NCBI RefSeq assembly: GCF_013409985.1
Contig: NZ_JACCBY010000002.1
Coordinates: 806,001 to 870,000, forward strand
From: Sphingomonas melonis
GTDB taxonomy: Bacteria; Pseudomonadota; Alphaproteobacteria; Sphingomonadales; Sphingomonadaceae
Reading direction: 5' to 3'
Length of the DNA: 64,000 nucleotides
Numbering within the stretch: position 1 is the first letter of the stretch; the number at the start of each line of letters is the position of its first letter. Shown here one piece after another: positions 28,001 through 36,234 of this stretch. The notes under the pieces are model-generated. The model searched no databases, had not been told where the DNA came from, and saw only the letters and a program-made list of their open reading frames with translations. Position numbers and translations under genes: made by a program.

Positions 28001-28499
28001 AGAGGCGATCATGGATGCCAAGGCCGGCGGCATGGCGCTGCGCCCGCGCGACTTCTCGCCGCAGATCACCGTCGATGCGCCGATCCTGATCCCCGACGAT
28101 TACGTCCCCGACCTCGACCTACGCATGGGCCTGTATCGCCGCCTCAACGAACTCGACAGCAGCCGCGAGATCGAGGCGTTCGCGGCGGAGATGATCGACC
28201 GGTTCGGGCCGCTGCCCGATGCGACCGACAATCTGATCCGCGTCATCGAGATCAAGCTCAACGCGCGCAAGGCGTGTATCGCCAAGATGGATGTCGGGCC
28301 GCGCGGGGTGCTGGTCGGCTTCCACGACGATACGCCGCCCAACGTTCCGGGGCTGCTGGCATATGTCGAGCGGCTGAACGGGGTGGCGAAGCTGCGCCCG
28401 GACAGCAAGCTGGTGCTGCAACGGGCGTGGCCGGATGCCAAGTCGCGGCTGCATGGCGCGTTGCAGCTGTCGAAGGGGCTGGCGAAGGCGGCGGGGTAA
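25032..28499 (+). CDS. mfd: Transcription-repair coupling factor Mfd
   Basis: The 1155-residue translocase removes RNA polymerase stalled at lesions and recruits UvrA. The N-terminal UvrB-like module (PAWDCLPYDRASPT and GGIVDLYP) is followed by the polymerase-binding domain (LTPGDLVVHSDHGIGKYLG), then the RecG-like motor: Walker A IVGDVGFGKTEIAL, DEEQ box VIVDEEQRFGV, LTATPIPRTLQM, QLRGRVGRS. The C-terminal domain is full length. Two adjacent ATGs (25029, 25032) are both possible starts, and no good ribosome binding site separates them. Confidence 0.97.
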   Translation: MPDLKTILSAKTPLTLSGVPAGFQPSLLADLARAAKGRAVFIAPDDAAMRAVAATAAFFAPELEVISFPAWDCLPYDRASPTLRIMAERIAALWQLQKPAKTPQLVLTTANAATQRVLTPFRIRQLVATLEPGARIDRDDLARLLQANGYVRTETVHDQGEYAVRGGIVDLYPSGEDQALRLDFFGDEVETVRTFSPEDQRTTGRIDGFTLLPASEALLDEDSIKRFRTRYRDKFGATATGDPLYQAISDGRRLAGMEHWLPLFEEKLATLFDHLSADDVVVRDFGVTGAAEGRMESIADYYENRQRAEAAQPGSYRPLAAKTLYLDAKEWAASLDAARAHLTTPFHEPESATVLDFNVDGPRDFGPERSASANVYEAVVDHLKGLRKAGKKPVLASYSVGARERLGNLLKDHGLHGGKAADSWQEALGVADTGKSAGVALVVLPLDHGFTAPDVAVLTEQDMLGDRLVRRAKRKKSADAFLAELAALTPGDLVVHSDHGIGKYLGLTSIPVGKSPHDCVAVEYAGGDKLFVPVENLEVLSRYGSNEEGASLDRLGGEAWQRRKSKMKERIREIAGELIKTAAERALHPGDVLEPDVSGYPSFVDRFPYAETDDQDRAIEDVLGDLSAGKPMDRLIVGDVGFGKTEIALRAAFVAAMAGKQVAVVCPTTLLARQHYNNFSARFEGFPMNMGRLSRLVPAGEAKAVKEGLAGGTIDVVIGTHALLAKNIDFKRLGLVIVDEEQRFGVTHKERLKALRADVHMLTLTATPIPRTLQMAMSGIRELSVIQTPPVDRLAVRTYVIPWDPVVLREALLREHYRGGQSFIVTPRVADLPDLEEYLRNEVPEIRYVVAHGQMSPTEVEERMSAFYDKKFEVLVSTTIIESGIDIASANTIIVNRADRFGLAQLYQLRGRVGRSKTRAYAYLVTPPERQMTETAEKRLKVLSDLDSLGAGFQLASHDLDIRGAGNLLGDEQSGHIKEVGYELYQSMLEEAIMDAKAGGMALRPRDFSPQITVDAPILIPDDYVPDLDLRMGLYRRLNELDSSREIEAFAAEMIDRFGPLPDATDNLIRVIEIKLNARKACIAKMDVGPRGVLVGFHDDTPPNVPGLLAYVERLNGVAKLRPDSKLVLQRAWPDAKSRLHGALQLSKGLAKAAG

Positions 28500-28502
28500 A
28501 AT

Positions 28503-28632
28503 CCTCCCCGGCACGGGGAGGTGGCGCCGCGAAGCGGTGACGGAGGGGGGCTTCCTCAATCGATACCCTGTGAGGAAGCCCCCCTCCACCATTCGGCTGG
28601 CGCCGAAGGGCCCCCTCCCCGTGCCGGGGAGG
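28503..28632. repeat. Compound palindromic element (second family)
   Basis: The outer arms CCTCCCCGGCACGGGGAGG (28503-28521) and the exact complement (28614-28632) enclose an inner perfect 17-bp inverted repeat (28542-28558 and 28571-28587). The outer arms are also nearly self-complementary. It fills the whole gap between the convergent mfd and DUF4440 genes and may terminate both. Confidence 0.85.
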
Positions 28633-28639
28633 AATTGGG

Positions 28640-29068
28640 TCAACTGCTGTGGTCGGAGACGATCTTCCAGCCCGCCGGCTGGCGCTCGAACAACAGCGAG
28701 GTGACCCCCGCATCCTGCTTGCCGCCGGGATAGTCGAGCAGCCACTTCGCCCAGAGCATCTGATGGTCCGCGTCGATCCGACGGAAGCCGAGCATCCGGA
28801 ACGACAGCCGGCCGCGCTTGGCGGGATCGGCGCCATAGCTCTTCGCATAGCGCGCCGCGATCGCCGGCTTGCCGCGCACCAGACCGTCCTTGGTGACGAA
28901 GACCGCGTCCGCGGCATAGATGGCGAGGAAGCGCGGCATGTCGCCCGCGCTCCAGCCGGCGGCGCTGTCGGTGAGCGCGGTGGCGATCGCCGCCTCCGCC
29001 GTCACGGGGGCCAAGGCGGGGGCCGGGGCGGGGGCCGCCGCGGCGAGCAGCACCATCGGGATCAGCAT
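28640..29068 (-). CDS. Secreted DUF4440/SnoaL-like (NTF2-fold) protein
   Basis: The 142-residue protein has a hydrophobic, Ala/Pro-rich N-terminus resembling a signal peptide. An NTF2-like domain follows: AIATALTDSAAGWSAGDMPR, FLAIYAADAVFVTKDG, RGKPAIAARYAKSY, and a final ERQPAGWKIVSDHSS strand typical of DUF4440. The catalytic role is unknown. Its ATG overlaps the stop of the upstream EAL gene (ATGCTGA), so it is translationally coupled to that gene. Confidence 0.82.
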   Translation of the reverse strand: MLIPMVLLAAAAPAPAPALAPVTAEAAIATALTDSAAGWSAGDMPRFLAIYAADAVFVTKDGLVRGKPAIAARYAKSYGADPAKRGRLSFRMLGFRRIDADHQMLWAKWLLDYPGGKQDAGVTSLLFERQPAGWKIVSDHSS

Positions 29069-30702
29069 GTCTCTCGCTCCATCATCGCCACCAGCGCCGC
29101 TTCGTCGAGCGGTTCGGCGAGCCAATAGCCCTGCAGATAGGCGCAGCCCTCCGCGGCGAGCAATGCGCGCTGGGTCTCGGTTTCGACCCCCTCGGCGATC
29201 ACCGGCAGGTCGAGCGAGCGCGCCAGCGTCATCACCGCGCGCACGACGCCGCGCTGCCGCGCCGTCGCCTCGATGCCGCACGCCAGCGCCTTGTCGAGCT
29301 TGAGATAATCGAGCGGCAAGGCAGTGAGATAGGCGAGGCTCGAATAGCCGGTGCCGAAATCGTCGAGCGCCACCCGCACGCCGGCGGCGCGCAACGCGGC
29401 GAGCACATCGGCCGCCGCTTCGAGGTTGCGGATCGCGCCCGTCTCGGTGATTTCGACGGTCAGCCGGTCGAACGGCACGCCGCTCGCCGCAACGCGATCG
29501 AGGAAGAGCGCGGCGAACCCCGGCCGGCCGAGATCGCCCGCGGTCAGGTTGAGCGACACGCGCAACGCCGACAAGGCGGCGGGCCAAGCAGCGACTCGGG
29601 CGAGCACCAGCCGCTGGATATGATCGGACAAGGCGATGCCGAGGTCGGCGCGGTCGGCAGCGGCGAACAGCGCGCCGGCGCCGAGCGGGCCGAGTCGGCC
29701 GTGGTTCCAGCGCGCCAGTGCCTCAACCCCGGTGACGCGGCGTGACTCGATCCGCGCCTGCGGCTGGAACAGCACGTCGATCTCGCCCTGTTCGATCGCG
29801 AGGTGCAGGTCGATCGCCAGTGAATCGAGCGGCGCCGCCCCTTCGGGTCCGGCAACGCGGATCATCGCGCCGTCGCTCGCCTTGGCGGCGACCAGCGCCT
29901 CCGCCGCGCGGCGCAGCAGGCGCGCGGCATCGTCTCCCGGTCCGCTCGCCGCCATGCCCCAGCGGCTGCCGAGCACCGCCTGCCGCGCGCCGACGAGCAG
30001 CGGCTGGGCAAGCGCCGCGTCGAGCGCGGCGGCGAGCGTCGCGAGCACCGCCGGCGGCGCGGCGGAGGCGACGATCATGTCGCCGCCGGCCGGCGCGGCG
30101 ACGAAGCCCGCCGGGCCGAGCAACGCCAGCGTGATCGCCTCGACCCGCGCCCGCGCCGCCGCGATCAGCGCGTCGCCGACCGCGCGGCCGCGCGCCGCAT
30201 TGAGGATGTCGAGCCGCGACAGCGCGATCATCAGCACGCCGACGGTGGCGCCTTCGGCCAGACGCGTGCCGATCCACGCCGCCGCCTCGCGCGCCTCCAC
30301 CCCGGTGCCGATGCCGCGCCCGCGTCGCTCACCCGGTTCGCGCACCGCGAGGCGTGCGGCGAAGCGGACCGCCTGGAGCAGCTCGCCGGGGTCGCCGCGG
30401 TCGATCAGGAAGTGGGTCGCCCCCGCCGCGCGCAGCGCGTCGAGCGCATGGCCGTCGTCGGTGACCGCGAGCAGCGCACCGCCCGTCGCCGCGGCGAGCC
30501 CGCCGAGCGCGCGGACCCCCGCCAGCCCGCCGGCGGGATCGCCGCGCCCGTCGACGAGCAGCAGCGCCGCGCCGCTCGCCAGCGCGCGCGCGGCGACGCC
30601 CTCGCCACCGTCGTCGATGACGACGCGCCAGCCCGGCCAGTCGCCGGCACCGGCCTCGCCCGAAACGATGAACAGCGTCGCCCGCTCGGCCTCGATACCC
30701 AT
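29062..30702 (-). CDS. EAL-domain c-di-GMP phosphodiesterase with degenerate N-terminal domains
   Basis: The 546-residue protein has a receiver-like first about 120 residues without a clear phospho-acceptor site, then a degenerate GGDEF region (only APAGGDMIVA remains of the active site). It ends with a full EAL domain in which GVEALARW, EITETG and ALDDFGTGYSSLAYL are intact, so it should hydrolyse c-di-GMP to pGpG. AGGAGG is immediately upstream of the ATG at 30702, which settles the start. No membrane segment is seen, so it is probably cytoplasmic. Confidence 0.88.
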   Translation of the reverse strand: MGIEAERATLFIVSGEAGAGDWPGWRVVIDDGGEGVAARALASGAALLLVDGRGDPAGGLAGVRALGGLAAATGGALLAVTDDGHALDALRAAGATHFLIDRGDPGELLQAVRFAARLAVREPGERRGRGIGTGVEAREAAAWIGTRLAEGATVGVLMIALSRLDILNAARGRAVGDALIAAARARVEAITLALLGPAGFVAAPAGGDMIVASAAPPAVLATLAAALDAALAQPLLVGARQAVLGSRWGMAASGPGDDAARLLRRAAEALVAAKASDGAMIRVAGPEGAAPLDSLAIDLHLAIEQGEIDVLFQPQARIESRRVTGVEALARWNHGRLGPLGAGALFAAADRADLGIALSDHIQRLVLARVAAWPAALSALRVSLNLTAGDLGRPGFAALFLDRVAASGVPFDRLTVEITETGAIRNLEAAADVLAALRAAGVRVALDDFGTGYSSLAYLTALPLDYLKLDKALACGIEATARQRGVVRAVMTLARSLDLPVIAEGVETETQRALLAAEGCAYLQGYWLAEPLDEAALVAMMERETC

Positions 30703-30808
30703 TGCCTCCTGCCTAAGCCGCTGACTGCAAAGCGGCAATGGCGCGCAAGAGCGTGCGCCGAAATGGAACGGACTTGTCGCTGGGCGGTTGACCGCTTAGC
30801 TCCACATC

Positions 30809-31822
30809 ATGACCAGCGCCCTCCCCCAATCCGCCTCGCCGCTGGTCGATCCCCAGGGTCGTACCATCCGCTATCTGCGTATCTCGGTCACCGACCGATG
30901 CGACCTGCGCTGCCGCTATTGCATGGCCGAGCAGATGACCTTCCTGCCGCGTGCCAAATTGCTCAGCCTCGACGAGATCGCGATCATCGCCGAACGGTTC
31001 ATCGCGCGCGGCGTGACGAAGATCCGCCTGTCGGGCGGCGAGCCGCTCGTCCGCCGCGACGTCGGCGACCTGGTGCGGCGGCTCGGCCGTCACGTCGGCG
31101 CCGGGCTCGACGAACTGACGATGACCACCAATGCGACGCGGCTTGACCTTTACGCACAGGAGATGGTCGACGCCGGCATCCGCCGGATCAACGTCAGCCT
31201 CGACAGCCTCGATCCCGAACGCTTCCGCTACATCACCCGCCATGGCGACCTCGACCAGGTGCTGCGCGGCATCGCCGCCGCCAAGGCCGCGGGGCTTGCG
31301 GTCAAGATCAACATGGTCGCGCTCGCCGGGCTCAACGAGGACGAGATTCCGGCGATGCTGCGCTGGTGCGTCGCAGAGGGCCACGACCTCTCGCTGATCG
31401 AGACGATGCCACTGGGCGCGATCGACGAGGACCGTACCGACCGGTTCGTGCCGCTGACGCGCGTGCTCGAGGATCTGCAAGGGCGGTTCACGCTGGTGCG
31501 CGATGCGCATCGGACCGGTGGCCCGGCGCGTTACTGGCGCGTCGAGGGCACGCCGACCCGGCTGGGCCTGATCTCGCCGCTCACCGCCAATTTCTGCGAC
31601 GGCTGCAATCGCGTGCGGCTGACGACGGAAGGCAAGCTCTACCTGTGCCTCGGCCATGACGATCAGGTCGACCTGAAGGCGGCGCTGCGCGACGGCGGCA
31701 TCGGCGGGCTGGACGAGGCGATCGACCTCGGCCTGACCCGCAAGCCGGCGCGGCACGATTTCCGCATCGGCCGCGACGCCGCCCCCGCGGTCGCCCGCCA
31801 TATGAGCGTCACCGGCGGATGA
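30809..31822 (+). CDS. moaA: GTP 3',8-cyclase MoaA
   Basis: The 337-residue radical-SAM enzyme carries out the first step of molybdenum cofactor synthesis. The SAM cluster cysteines are C31, C35 and C38 (CDLRCRYC). The GTP-site cluster uses C263, C266 and C280 (CDGCNRVRLTTEGKLYLCLG). The essential C-terminal Gly-Gly is present (SVTGG). No other moa or moe gene is in the window. Its stop overlaps the nadK start by 4 bp (ATGA), coupling the two. Confidence 0.96.
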   Translation: MTSALPQSASPLVDPQGRTIRYLRISVTDRCDLRCRYCMAEQMTFLPRAKLLSLDEIAIIAERFIARGVTKIRLSGGEPLVRRDVGDLVRRLGRHVGAGLDELTMTTNATRLDLYAQEMVDAGIRRINVSLDSLDPERFRYITRHGDLDQVLRGIAAAKAAGLAVKINMVALAGLNEDEIPAMLRWCVAEGHDLSLIETMPLGAIDEDRTDRFVPLTRVLEDLQGRFTLVRDAHRTGGPARYWRVEGTPTRLGLISPLTANFCDGCNRVRLTTEGKLYLCLGHDDQVDLKAALRDGGIGGLDEAIDLGLTRKPARHDFRIGRDAAPAVARHMSVTGG

Positions 31823-32595
31823 GCTACGAGCGGCGGGCGCTGGTCGCCTCCCCCACCGCCCCGGCACAGGCCGCGGCGGAGGAACTCGCCGATACGCTCG
31901 ACTGGGTCGATCCCGCCGAGGCGGATGTCATCATCGCGCTCGGCGGCGACGGCTTCATGTTGCAGACGCTGCACAGCCTGCTCGACCGGCGCGGGCCGCC
32001 GGTGCCGGTGTTCGGCATGAACCTGGGGACGGTCGGCTTCCTGATGAACGAATGGCGGCGGCACGGTATCGCCGCGCGGCTCGACCGCGCCAAGTCGTTC
32101 AAGGTGACGCCGCTCGCCGCGACCATCACCGGCATCGATGGCCGCGTCCATCAGGCCCCGGCGATCAACGAAGTGTCGCTGCTGCGCGAGACGCGGCAGA
32201 CCGCGAAGCTGGAAGTGACGGTCAACGACCGGATCGTCATGCCCGAGCTTGCCTGCGACGGCATCCTCGTCGCGACCCCGGCGGGATCAACCGCCTATAA
32301 TCTGTCGGCGCAGGGACCGATCCTGCCCCTGGGGTCGAACATGCTGGCGCTGACCCCGATCAGCCCGTTCCGCCCGCGGCGCTGGCGTGGCGCGATCCTG
32401 CCCGACAAGGCGCGAATCACGTTGCGCGTGCTCGACCCGGCCAAGCGCCCGGTCTCGGCGGTCGCCGACCAGCGCGAGTTCCGCGATGTCGCCGAGGTCG
32501 CGATCTGCATGGACCGCGCGCGCGAGCTGACGCTGCTGTTCGATCCCGAGCATGCGCTCGACGACCGGATCACGATGGAGCAGTTCGTCTCCTGA
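31819..32595 (+). CDS. nadK: NAD kinase
   Basis: The 258-residue kinase makes NADP from NAD and ATP. The diacylglycerol-kinase-fold signature GGDG is in IIALGGDGFMLQT, the NE/D block in NEVSLLRETRQTA, and the glycine-rich loop in VATPAGSTAYNLSAQGPI. The length is typical for alphaproteobacteria, which use a short form. The start overlaps the moaA stop. Confidence 0.95.
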   Translation: MSYERRALVASPTAPAQAAAEELADTLDWVDPAEADVIIALGGDGFMLQTLHSLLDRRGPPVPVFGMNLGTVGFLMNEWRRHGIAARLDRAKSFKVTPLAATITGIDGRVHQAPAINEVSLLRETRQTAKLEVTVNDRIVMPELACDGILVATPAGSTAYNLSAQGPILPLGSNMLALTPISPFRPRRWRGAILPDKARITLRVLDPAKRPVSAVADQREFRDVAEVAICMDRARELTLLFDPEHALDDRITMEQFVS

Positions 32596-32626
32596 CACGA
32601 AGCTGTGGAAAAAGGTGACAACGGGG

Positions 32627-32654
32627 TTGCACTCCGATTTTTGGCGGCTATAGA
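32627..32654 (+). promoter_or_regulatory. Candidate sigma-70 promoter of tRNA-Asn
   Basis: TTGCAC (32627-32632), a 16-bp spacer and TATAGA (32649-32654) lie 20 bp before the mature tRNA 5' end. Confidence 0.7.
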
Positions 32655-32674
32655 CCCCCTCCACGACGCAACGT

Positions 32675-32749
32675 TCCCTGATAGCTCAGCGGTAGAGCTC
32701 TCGACTGTTAATCGAGCGGCCGTAGGTTCGAATCCTACTCAGGGAGCCA
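32675..32749 (+). tRNA. tRNA-Asn (GTT)
   Basis: The 75-nt cloverleaf includes an encoded CCA end. The acceptor stem TCCCTGA pairs with TCAGGGA, the D arm reads AGCTCAGCGGTAGAGCT, the anticodon GTT is at 32707-32709 in the loop CTGTTAA, and the T arm contains GGTTCGAATCC. No integrase or duplicated 3' end is seen nearby. Confidence 0.97.
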
Positions 32750-32854
32750 TTTTCGCCATTGCGGCGATCCAGCCGTCCAATCTTCAGCCTTGTCTCACGA
32801 CCGACGCGCCGATGACGGCGGTGTCCGGATTGGACCACGCCGCCCGTAGCACCG

Positions 32855-32980
32855 TTATTTGCGGATGGTCACCATCGCGACCGGATTGTCCTTCGTCGAG
32901 GCGTTGGCAGCGATCGTCTTGACCTTCACCGCCTTGGGCTTGCGGGCTTCCTTGTTCGACTTGTGCTGGCTTTTCGCCAT
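32855..32980 (-). CDS. Small conserved basic protein
   Basis: The 41-residue Lys-rich protein begins MAKSQHKSNKEARKPKAVK. I recognise this as a short conserved proteobacterial family that starts with a SQHKSN motif and has no known function. AGAGG lies 9 bases before the ATG at 32980. An ATG three codons earlier overlaps that site and is less likely. It is convergent with the tRNA gene. High Lys content suggests nucleic acid or ribosome association, but that is speculation. Confidence 0.7.
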   Translation of the reverse strand: MAKSQHKSNKEARKPKAVKVKTIAANASTKDNPVAMVTIRK

Positions 32981-33205
32981 CGTCTTCATCCTCTGGAGCG
33001 TCGCGCCCCGCCACGCCCTACACCGTCCGCGCAGGATCGCAGCACGCCAAAGCGCTGAGCCGGCCCATGCCACCGCTTGGCTTCCGAAGGCGTGATCAGC
33101 AACGCCTCGACACCCGGTGCGGGAGCCGAGGCGCTGCGCATCGAACGGCGATGTGGCGATCGGCCGCTACGCCACGGGGCGGCGCCGCGCACCGCCCCGG
33201 ACCGA

Positions 33206-35983
33206 TCAGAAGTTCACCGCCGCCCGCGCATAGAGGAAACGGCCGTTGAAACCGAATGGCGAGAAGTTGCTGTACGGCAGGAACTGGTAGGTCGCCGGAT
33301 AGCTGCCACCCACCCCCGATGGACGCAGGCCGTAGGGCCGGCGATCCGGATAGACGTCGAACGCATTGTCGACCCCGAGCGTCAACTGCACGCCCTGCAG
33401 TTCATAGCTCAGCGAGAAGTCGGTGATCCACTTGGGGCGGAGCACCTGGTCGTCCGGCCCCAAGGCGGTGAGGCTGAGCGCGTCGGCGCCGAGCGGCGCG
33501 GTCGTCTCGGGTGAGATCACCGAACCGTAGCGCGTGGTGCGCGCGGACACCCCTACCCCCGCGATCTTGCCGTCGGTGGCGAGAACCACCTTGCTGCGCG
33601 GCTGGCCGCGTTCGAAGCGGATGCCCTCGACCCGGCCGAACAGCACCAGCCCGGGGATCTGGGCGAGCGGCCCCAGGTTGTTGAGCCGCTCGTCGATCTG
33701 GTTCTTGGTGTAATTGTACGCGGCCGAGACGTTCCACGCGCCGAGGCCGCCCAGATTGACGCGATAGGTCGCGACCGCGTCGACACCCTGCGTCGTCGTG
33801 TCGAGACCGTTGATGAAGAAGCGCGCCGCGCCGACGTTGCTGAAGCCGTTCGCCGCCAGCACCGCCTGCACCGCGCTGTTCTGCGCTGCCGTGCCGACGC
33901 CCGCCGCGCCGAGGTTCTCGGACAACACGACGCGATCCTTGATCTTGATGTGGAAGTAATCGACCGTGACGTTGAAGTTACGGAACGGATTGAGCGTCGC
34001 GCCGCCCGACAGATTGAGCGACTTTTCCGGATCGAGCGGCTTGGAGCCGAGGGCACGCGCCACCGGACTGCTGACCGCCACCGTCGAGACATCGACCGGC
34101 ACGCCGGCGAGGAAGTTGGTCGAGGTGGTGGTGAAGAACTGCTGGTGCAGCGACGGCGCGCGGAAGCCGTTCGAGACCGAGCCGCGGATCGCGAAGCCGC
34201 GCACGAACTCGTAGCGCAGCGCCAGCTTGCCGTTCAGCGTGTCGCCGAAATCGCTGTAATGTTCGTAGCGGCCTGCGGCGGTCGCGGTCAGGCCGGTGAA
34301 CAGATCGGCGTCGAACTCGACATAGCCGGCGAAGCTGTCGCGGTTCACGTTGGTGCGTGCCGAGGCCGGCAGCCCGCCGAAACCCTGTGCGCCGGCGGCG
34401 GCGGTGCGGCCCGGGAAGGAACAGATGCCCCCGGCGTAGACGCCGCCAAGCACGCTGCAATTGCCCTGCGTCGTCGCGCGCGACGCCTGGAAGAACGGGC
34501 CGGTCTGATAGGATTGCGGATCGCCGGGGCGAATCTGATAGAGTTCGTGGCGATATTCGCCGCCGAAGGCGAAGGAGAGCGGCCCGGCCAGCCCGAGGTC
34601 GAACTGGCGCGCCAGATCGGCATTGGCCAGGATCTGCGAGAAGGCGAGCCCGCCGGCATCGAACGACCGCTGGCTCTGCGGGCCAAACGAGACGTTGACG
34701 CTGTCCTCGGTGCGATAGTTCAGCTCGTTGCGGCCGAAGCCGACGGAGAAGTCGCCCTTGAAGCCGGCGATATCGGCGCGGATGCCGCTGGTCGCCGACA
34801 TGTCGTCGATGTTGGACTGGATCTTGGGCAGATAGCCGTCCGGCGTCAGGCCGACGAAATTGCCGCTGGTCGGCGTCGCGCCCGGCAGGATCGCCGAAAA
34901 GTCGCGGTTGGTCGCCGCCGACTGCTGGCGGAAGTTCGCCGCCGACAGGCCGTCGCGATGGCCATAGGTGAAGAAGCCGTAGAAGTCCGCCGAGCCGAGC
35001 GGCAGGCCGGTGTTGATCAGGAAGTTGAAATCCTCGGTCTTGGCATCACCGTAGCGGAAGTCGAGCCGGTTGAAGCTCGCCTCGCGCGGGTCGAACGTCG
35101 TCGCCGTCGGTCGGACGTAATTGGGGCGCAGGTCATAGCCCTGGCGGTTGGTGAAATTGCGATCGCGATATTCGCCGGTGAAGTTGAAATAGCCGCCATC
35201 GCCGACCGGCAGGCCGACGTTGACGCCGAAGGTCGTGAAGATGCCGTCGCGCGCCTTGCGCTCGCCCGAGCTGTTCGCCTGGAGATAGCGCGGATCGGTC
35301 GTGTCGAGCGCCGGCTGCGCGCCGCTCAGGCCGTCGAAATCGGAGACGCCGTCGAGCGTCGTGACGTATTTGCCATAGCTCACCTGCGCCCGGCCGCCCG
35401 AGGACGCGGTCTTGAGCTGGACGTTGATGACGCCGGCGATCGCGTCCGACCCATATTGCGACGAGGCGCCGTCGCGCAGCACCTCGATCCGCTGGATGGC
35501 GAGCGCCGGGATCATGTTCATGTCGACCGCCGCGGCGCCGCGGCCCACCGTGCCGTTGATGTTGAGCAGCGCGGAGACATGGCGGCGCTTGCCGTTGAGC
35601 AGCACCAACGTCTGGTCGGGGTTGAGCCCGCGCAGCGTCGCCGGGCGGGTCACGTCGGAGCCGTCGGCGATCGACGGCTGCGGGAAGTTGAACGAGGGCA
35701 CGAGCTGGTTGAGCGTCTTGTTGATCTCGCCCGAGCCGGAATTCTGCAGCGCGCTGTCGGAGATGACGTCGATCGGCACCGGGCTGTCGGCGACGGTGCG
35801 GTTTGGCGCGCGACTGCCGATGACGACGATCTGCTCGCCTGGCTCGGCGTCGGCGGCGGCCTGGGTATCGTTGGTGGCTTCCTGGCTCGGTGCCGACTGG
35901 ACCGCCTGCGCGCCCGCCCCGGTGGTGAGGGTCAGCATGGATGCGGACAGCGACAGCCCCGCGAGCAACTTTCTGCGTGTCAT
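33206..35983 (-). CDS. TonB-dependent outer membrane receptor
   Basis: The 925-residue receptor has a signal peptide (MTRRKLLAGLSLSASMLTLT through GAGAQA). A plug domain follows at about 50-170 (PVPIDVISDSALQNSGSGEI, RGLNPDQTLVLLNGKRRH, IEVLRDGASSQYGSDAIAGV), then a long beta-barrel ending in an aromatic residue (YARAAVNF). It imports a ligand across the outer membrane using TonB energy. The substrate is unknown, and no transporter or sigma/anti-sigma pair is adjacent. Sphingomonads carry many such receptors. Confidence 0.94.
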   Translation of the reverse strand: MTRRKLLAGLSLSASMLTLTTGAGAQAVQSAPSQEATNDTQAAADAEPGEQIVVIGSRAPNRTVADSPVPIDVISDSALQNSGSGEINKTLNQLVPSFNFPQPSIADGSDVTRPATLRGLNPDQTLVLLNGKRRHVSALLNINGTVGRGAAAVDMNMIPALAIQRIEVLRDGASSQYGSDAIAGVINVQLKTASSGGRAQVSYGKYVTTLDGVSDFDGLSGAQPALDTTDPRYLQANSSGERKARDGIFTTFGVNVGLPVGDGGYFNFTGEYRDRNFTNRQGYDLRPNYVRPTATTFDPREASFNRLDFRYGDAKTEDFNFLINTGLPLGSADFYGFFTYGHRDGLSAANFRQQSAATNRDFSAILPGATPTSGNFVGLTPDGYLPKIQSNIDDMSATSGIRADIAGFKGDFSVGFGRNELNYRTEDSVNVSFGPQSQRSFDAGGLAFSQILANADLARQFDLGLAGPLSFAFGGEYRHELYQIRPGDPQSYQTGPFFQASRATTQGNCSVLGGVYAGGICSFPGRTAAAGAQGFGGLPASARTNVNRDSFAGYVEFDADLFTGLTATAAGRYEHYSDFGDTLNGKLALRYEFVRGFAIRGSVSNGFRAPSLHQQFFTTTSTNFLAGVPVDVSTVAVSSPVARALGSKPLDPEKSLNLSGGATLNPFRNFNVTVDYFHIKIKDRVVLSENLGAAGVGTAAQNSAVQAVLAANGFSNVGAARFFINGLDTTTQGVDAVATYRVNLGGLGAWNVSAAYNYTKNQIDERLNNLGPLAQIPGLVLFGRVEGIRFERGQPRSKVVLATDGKIAGVGVSARTTRYGSVISPETTAPLGADALSLTALGPDDQVLRPKWITDFSLSYELQGVQLTLGVDNAFDVYPDRRPYGLRPSGVGGSYPATYQFLPYSNFSPFGFNGRFLYARAAVNF

Positions 35984-36234
35984 GATTTTCCCCCGTTTCG
36001 GAGGGCCTGTTCACCTCTCCGATACGCGACACTTTATGTCGCCGGGGACCGGCGGCAAGCGGCTGCGCACCGCAGCTAAGCTTTTGAGATTCAGCTGTTG
36101 CTGCGGTGCCACATTAGGCCCGCGGGCGCTCAATCAGGGACTGGATCAGGAGAGTTTTTGATAACCTGATCTCGCATGATTCCTTGAGGTGCGTTGAACG
36201 ACAGCACGCCGCGGGAATTCGATTGCCCGAACGA

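Noticed and set aside
32675..33205. Integrative element at tRNA-Asn
   Set aside because: No integrase, no repeated tRNA 3' end and no change in gene type; only a small conserved gene follows.
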